A stretch of DNA of 64,000 bases from Microvelia longipes (Eukaryota; Arthropoda; Insecta; Hemiptera; Veliidae), in NCBI GenBank assembly GCA_018340805.1, contig JACMZG010001870.1:54046703-54110702 (forward strand), written 5' to 3'. Numbering within the stretch: the first letter of the stretch is position 1; each line of letters begins with the position of its first letter. The translations under genes and the position numbers were made by a program. Below, in pieces: positions 59,655-64,000 of the stretch. A model generated the notes under the pieces. It saw only the letters and a program-made list of their open reading frames with translations, did not search any database and had not been told where the DNA came from.

Positions 59655-61060
59655 TTAGGTATCGACAATCAAATATAAGTCCACAAAAAGAAACTTTTTA
59701 ATTATACTTTTCTTATAGACAGAATCAAAAGCTTTCATAAAGTCTATAAACACTAGTATGAGGGGAAATTTGAAATCGTGTGCTTTCCTCATGATTTGCT
59801 TAACCACAAAGACGTTATCTATGGTTGATAGGGTTTTTCTGAAGCCAGTTTGATCTGTTTCTAAAAATTCGTCTAATTTCTTTTCGATTCTCTTTGTTAT
59901 GACCTTCATTAGTACTTTATACATGACAGGTAATAAGCTAACAGGTCTATAGTTATCTAAATCACATTTATCTCCTTATAGCGAATTTCCTTTGGAAATT
60001 CGCCTAATGGGATAGGCGTCATAGCGGAAGTCGCTATGACGCCTATCCCAAATGTGGAAATTCGCCCGACATGCGGACCACCGCGCCAGAATTTTTTAAT
60101 TCTTAATACAGTTTTTAGAGGCCTGTGATCGCTTCCGACATTTAGCCTATCATCTACTTCAACATCTCGAATTATATTTCTCTTATCTGTTGTCACAAAA
60201 TCTATTTCATTTTTAGATTTACCATCTGGAGATATCAATGTCCATTTTTTGCTCCCCTTTTTTATAGAAAGAATTCATGATGAACATATTGTTCCCTTGC
60301 ATAAATTCTACCATTGTTGTAGCTCGTTCATTTCTCTTTCCATAGCCGCATTAACCTAACACATCCCAATCCTGCTTCTTTCCAACCTTAGCATTAAAAT
60401 CGCCTATTATTATGGTGAATTTACATGTATCTTCCTCCATTGCTAATTGTAACAGACTGTAAAAAGTTTCTAATTCTGCTTCGCTTGATGCGCTAGTCGG
60501 TGCATAGACTTGTATGAGTTTTAGTCTGCCTCCTCCTTGATCTTTGTTCCATATAAGTTTAGATATTCTGTGAGAGTACGACTTATAGGACCTTATATTT
60601 TTCTTACTTCTGTTGTTTATTAAAAATCCTGTACCTCCAACAGGTCCCTCTCCATTAAAATAGGCTTCCATATCGTTATCTAACTTTTCTAGCACGTCAT
60701 TGTCTAGTCGTACTTTACTCAATCCTATGACGTCCCTGTTGATATTTTTAGTTTCATGTAAGAGTTCAATTAGTTTGTTATTTTCACGCAGGGTTTGACA
60801 TTGAACTTTAGTTTTTTCTGTTTCTTGAGTTCCTTTAGGTTGGTTTAATGGGAGGCTGTTAAAATGATTAAAATCGTGGTTGTGCTTAAATTCTGAGATT
60901 GTTGTGATTGAGATTCTGAGAAGTTGCTAAAAAAAGGGTGTATCTTAGTTTATGTTAAGGGTGGATTTAGATTATCTGAACTTTGTGGGTTACTGCTAGT
61001 TGGGATGGGCCAAGTATTAGGATTCATAAATGCATTGGTCTGTCGTCTTTTTGACTCATT
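59655..61060 (-). pseudogene. LINE ORF2: endonuclease and RT start, with an insertion
   Basis: From the 5' side on the minus strand, an APE-type endonuclease remains: GFLINNRSKK, KLIQVYAPTS, IIIGDFNAKVG near 60400 and VGSDHRPLKT near 60130. After an insertion at 59977-60099 the RT begins with DNYRPVSLLPVMYK and LVFIDFMKAFDSVYKK (motif A). About 150 residues normally between endonuclease and RT are missing, and the RT is cut off after motif A near 59655. It differs in sequence from the other LINE fragments in the window. Confidence 0.88.
59977..60099. mobile_element. Truncated SINE-like/foldback sequence inserted in the LINE
   Basis: AGCGAATTTCCTTTGG... and GGATAGGCGTCATAGCGG are followed by their own inverted complement. 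Next comes the foldback-family end CCGACATGCGGACCACCGC...CAGAATT. It joins the ends of two repeat families seen elsewhere in the window and coincides with the deletion in ORF2. Confidence 0.75.
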
Positions 61061-61066
61061 TGATGG

Positions 61067-61714
61067 TTATTTGTTTTTTAGGCTTTCGTCTGTAGTTTGA
61101 TCTAGCGTTCTTTTAATGTTATGACGTTCATTGATTGTAAAATCTTTGACTATTAACTTATCATAAACTATGATTGCGTATTTACCCTGTTTTCGTGCTT
61201 GTTTCATTTCATCAATTAAATTTTTCCTACGTTGCACTACTTTGGGAGGATATTCTGGTTCAATGTTTATGATACTATCTTGAATACTGTTTAAAAGTTT
61301 CTTATTTCTTAAAATTTGTAATTTCTTCCTTAGGGTTGTCAGTCTTACTTGAATAGGTCTGTTGAATTTCTTTCTCGAGTCAAATCTTGTAACAAAATCC
61401 AAATCTGATCCCTGTAAGCTGACTTTTACATCTGTACGAGTATTAAATAAAGTTAAGACTATATTTTCAAGTTCACCTGGCCACTCATAATATTTTGGTT
61501 CATTAATTCCATAAATAAGAAGATTATTTCTTGTTGCTTCTCTTTCTAAATAATCCAATCTTCTTCCCTGATCGCTTATTTCAGCTCTATTCTATTCTTG
61601 TCGAGCTTGGATTTCATCTATTTTTATTAATATTTCATCTCGAAAGTCGCGAATATCTTTTCTTATTTCCTCTTTGAATCCCGAAAGCATTTGAGTAAGT
61701 TTAGTTTCATCCAT
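61067..61714 (-). pseudogene. LINE ORF1 protein, one in-frame stop
   Basis: From ATG at 61714 the frame encodes a charged N-terminal helix, likely a coiled coil (MDETKLTQMLSGFKEE). A single TAG lies at 61592-61594. After it come REATRNNLLIYGI and the RRM-like core with DFVTRFDSRKKFNRPIQVRL, the signature of L1-type ORF1 nucleic-acid-binding proteins (coiled coil, RRM, CTD). Apart from the stop the frame is open for about 215 codons. It lies directly upstream of the ORF2 remnant and in the same orientation. Confidence 0.8.
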
Positions 61715-62224
61715 GTTGTTGTTTAAGTTGTACTACGTGATCTGTGGAGTTTAAATATGCGCGGGTAATTAAAGCTTAATTTATACCGGGGGGATGTATA
61801 CAAATCTAAATAAAGATATAGATGTGCGCGGGGAATTATTTCGCGGTTTATATTAGCGCTGACTGTAAATATTAAAATGAAGGCGCGTGCGCGCGGTATA
61901 TATCTGACTAGAGTTTATTCATTCCTTTTCAATTCGGTCAATATTGAAAGAAAATGTTTTACGGTTATATTATAGTACTAGGTAAATAGAACTATTTATT
62001 TTACCAATAATATTATGGTACTCTTTGATACTATTAATCAAAATAGAGAGTTGAAAGAGTTCTTATTGGTTCCCATCTTCTGTAGAAATGTTTTCCTCTT
62101 CCACGAATCTCTTTTCTATCGTTTATATCTTTAAACAAGAAAAAACTATTAAAATGTAAGATACTTGCTGTGTCTCTCCTCTTCGTAATATTTACATCAA
62201 ATTTCGCACTCTATTAAAAAAATA
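61715..62224. other. Probable LINE 5' leader and flank
   Basis: It contains GC-rich patches (GCGCGTGCGCGCGG near 61885) in otherwise AT-rich DNA. No coding sequence. The region up to about 61920 is probably the element's 5' UTR; the rest is unassigned. Confidence 0.4.
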
Positions 62225-62543
62225 TTTATGGAATAACTTTGGCAAATTTCAATACTTTCTATCGACAAAAACAGTGACTAATTTGAATTTAAAGGGAGCA
62301 CGATGTAACACCTTATGCCACTCAACAACAATTCCGCTTTGCCAACACTTCTTTCCTCGATTAAGTTTCGTGGCAGCCATTTTTGTCTTGTTTATCGAGA
62401 ACAGTAAGATAACCAGGGAGAAAGATACAAGAGCTCCCTCTAGCACTTCTTTCCCATCAAATATCGTAGAGGTCATTGGGTTAATTGTATACATATATAC
62501 ACATACAAACACACACACATATCTATCTATCTGTATATATATG

Positions 62544-62617
<74 letters not shown>

Positions 62618-62618
62618 A
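62225..62618 (+). repeat. Diverged relative of the 38.7 kb repeat, ending in (AT)n
   Basis: GGCAGCCATTTTTGTCTTG, 'acagtaagataaccaggg' and 'aatatcgtagaggtcattgggt' follow the order of copies A and B, ending in a microsatellite at 62535-62618. Confidence 0.65.
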
Positions 62619-62730
62619 TGTCATATCCTTATGACATTGTTTTTATAATTGATTATTTAAATTGTCAAAGTATTTTAGTATTCATTATAATCTCGTGTAT
62701 TGCCTATTTGGTTTTATTAATTACGCTACA
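62619..62730 (+). mobile_element. Short LTR (about 112 bp) of a Mag-like gypsy element
   Basis: It begins TGTCATATCCTTATGACA, a small hairpin, directly after the (AT)n tract. It ends ...TACGCTACA, two bases before a primer-binding site. LTRs near 100 bp are typical of the Mag lineage, which fits the Gag that follows. The start is inferred from the TG and cannot be confirmed without the 3' LTR. Confidence 0.55.
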
Positions 62731-62732
62731 AT

Positions 62733-62747
62733 TGGTGGCAGCGGTGA
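62733..62747 (+). promoter_or_regulatory. Primer-binding site of the Mag-like element
   Basis: TGGTGGCAGCGGTGA begins with TGG two bases after the LTR end. The tRNA is not identified. Confidence 0.6.
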
Positions 62748-62780
62748 AACTTTCTAGTGAGTGTTGTGAGTGCTAAGATA

Positions 62781-63641
62781 ATGCCAAGAAGACGACAAGC
62801 TAACTTGAGAAACATTGATGATGCTGATGATAATGAAATAAGAATACAGAAGCCTATTGTTCATCCAGATAAGTATACTTCAGGAAACTGGAATGAATAT
62901 GTAAAATATTTTAAAATGTTGCCCTAAAACGGATGGGACGATGAGACAAAAGTTAAATTTTTAGCAATTTGTTTGACAGGCGATAGTTTGAAAAGTTTTA
63001 ATAACATTCCTCAAAATTTGCGGGATAGTTTTGAGTTTGTTTGTTACGAGCTTACCCGACATATAATTCCTCCCGCTCAAAGAACATTGAGAAAGGGGAT
63101 TTTTAAACGCCGTAAACAAGAAAAAGGTGAACTGATAGGCCAATTTGCTCGGATATTAAAATCTCTTTTTAAAGAAGCATATCCTGATATTCTTGATCAT
63201 GATATGGCTGATGAACTGATAAAAGATCAGTTTATATCTGGTTTGTCTAATAGTACCGTCCGTTTGCAAACAATGCTTTCTAAGCCTGCTACCTTAGATG
63301 CTGCTTTAGCTTGTGCTTTAGAAGCCGAATCTGCTTACGCTTTAAATAAATCTGCGAATAGCGGCCACTCTATTAGTGTAGTAGAGCCTAGTAGTAGTGG
63401 CTTAGCTGCTTCTATCTCTCCTATTCAAAAAGCTTTAAATGACCAAGCACAGCAGATGGTGGAGTTAACTAAGGCTATTAATAATCTAGCTTTGGCTTCG
63501 ACTAGTAATGCACCTTACAGAAAACAAAGTAGTGCACCTTACAGAAGGCAGATTAGAAGGGATATAACCTGCTGGGGCTGTTTTGAGAGGGGATATGTGC
63601 AGGCTAGGTGTCCCAAAAAGAACAAACAAGCGGGAAACTAA
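62781..63641 (+). pseudogene. Gag of a Mag-like Ty3/gypsy element, one in-frame stop
   Basis: From ATG at 62781 a single frame runs 286 codons to TAA at 63639, interrupted only by TAA at 62925-62927. It begins MPRRRQANL, followed by the typical capsid phrase HPDKYTSGNWNEYVKYF and KVKFLAICLTGDSLKSF. A helical capsid region comes next, then a C-terminal zinc knuckle in which the usual histidine is tyrosine (CWGCFERGYVQARC). The knuckle is therefore probably inactive. The element is cut by the window end. Confidence 0.85.
63632..63638 (+). promoter_or_regulatory. -1 ribosomal frameshift slippery site GGGAAAC
   Basis: Gag reads GCG GGA AAC TAA. G GGA AAC is a canonical slippery heptamer placed directly against the stop, and the -1 frame continues into the protease without interruption. 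Confidence 0.75.
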
Positions 63642-64000
63642 CTACGGCCAACACTAAGGACCAGGTGTTGGCTGAACCTTATTTGGTCCCAGTAGTTAAA
63701 GGGAAAGTAGGTACTCACAGCAATTTTATTAATGCTGAGATAAATAGAGTGCATGCTAAGATGTTGGTGGATTCCGGGGCGTGTTTATCTCTCATAAGTA
63801 GGAGCTTTGCTGACAAAGCAGGGATAGTTGGGAGAGAAAAAGAGTGCGTGACATTAAAAAATGCCAGTGGCGAAAAAATCGGGATGTTTGGCATCGCAAA
63901 TACCGACATCACTATTGATGGAAAAATTTTTAATCACAAATCTGTAATAGCTGATATTGGATAGATGTTATCATTGGAGTTGATTTTTTAAAAAAGTATG
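63639..64000 (+). pseudogene. Protease start of the Mag-like element pol, frameshifted and truncated by the window
   Basis: The -1 frame relative to gag encodes an aspartic protease with the catalytic LVDSGACLSLI (Asp-Ser-Gly) near 63770 and KNASGEKIGMFG. It meets a stop at 63962-63964, just after IADIG. The expected continuation of the protease is visible one base out of frame, so a small indel lies at about 63960. RT and integrase would follow outside the window. Confidence 0.85.

Overview
The window is eukaryotic nuclear DNA: AT-rich, intron-containing, with very long (AT)n and (GT)n tracts and mostly made of transposable elements. An arthropod, most likely an insect, fits best. The signs are Ty3/gypsy, BEL/Pao-like, Penelope-like and LINE remnants, an 'acaccctgtata' insect-type repeat near 45.46 kb, and DRE-like TATCGATA promoter sites. 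The species cannot be named from sequence alone.

Only about 3.5 kb around 40.8-44.1 kb is clearly host gene. It holds a complete three-exon GPN3 (GPN-loop GTPase 3) on the minus strand. Diverging from it on the plus strand is the first exon of a secreted or membrane protein that looks like the extracellular domain of a CNNM/unextended metal transporter. The 0.7 kb between them reads as a shared bidirectional promoter. A second possible host first exon lies at 53.8 kb. No tRNA, rRNA, CRISPR or prokaryotic feature was seen.

0-28.5 kb: the two ends carry the same roughly 180 bp LTR-like terminus (1-181 and 28316-28493). The non-coding interior next to them is packed with short perfect hairpins. 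Nested inside are two near-identical minus-strand Ty3/gypsy copies with 2.7 kb LTRs. The first has an intact gag, and pol is broken by indels in both. A 906-base N gap lies in the LTR between them, and the sequence on the two sides of the gap overlaps by about 0.9 kb. From 21.2 to 26.5 kb the sequence is a noisy copy of the LTR followed by an inverted pol fragment.

28.5-40.5 kb: an orphan ORF, LINE fragments, GC-rich hairpin clusters, TIR and foldback elements, a 353 bp near-identical repeat pair, microsatellites and a decayed tandem array.

44-64 kb: a Penelope-like element (RT plus GIY-YIG), dispersed repeats carrying (AT)n tracts, a hammerhead-ribozyme-like fold between perfect 24 bp inverted repeats, several MITEs and large palindromes, two more LINE remnants, and the 5' end of a second gypsy (Mag-like) element with a very short LTR.

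Both gypsy families show a canonical -1 slippery heptamer (TTTAAAC and GGGAAAC) immediately before the gag stop, opening the downstream frame. The most unusual signals are the family of covarying hairpins with a fixed CCAT loop at 0.9-3.0 kb, the hammerhead-like fold at 52.5 kb, and the foldback family culminating in a 702 bp palindrome at 57.0 kb.
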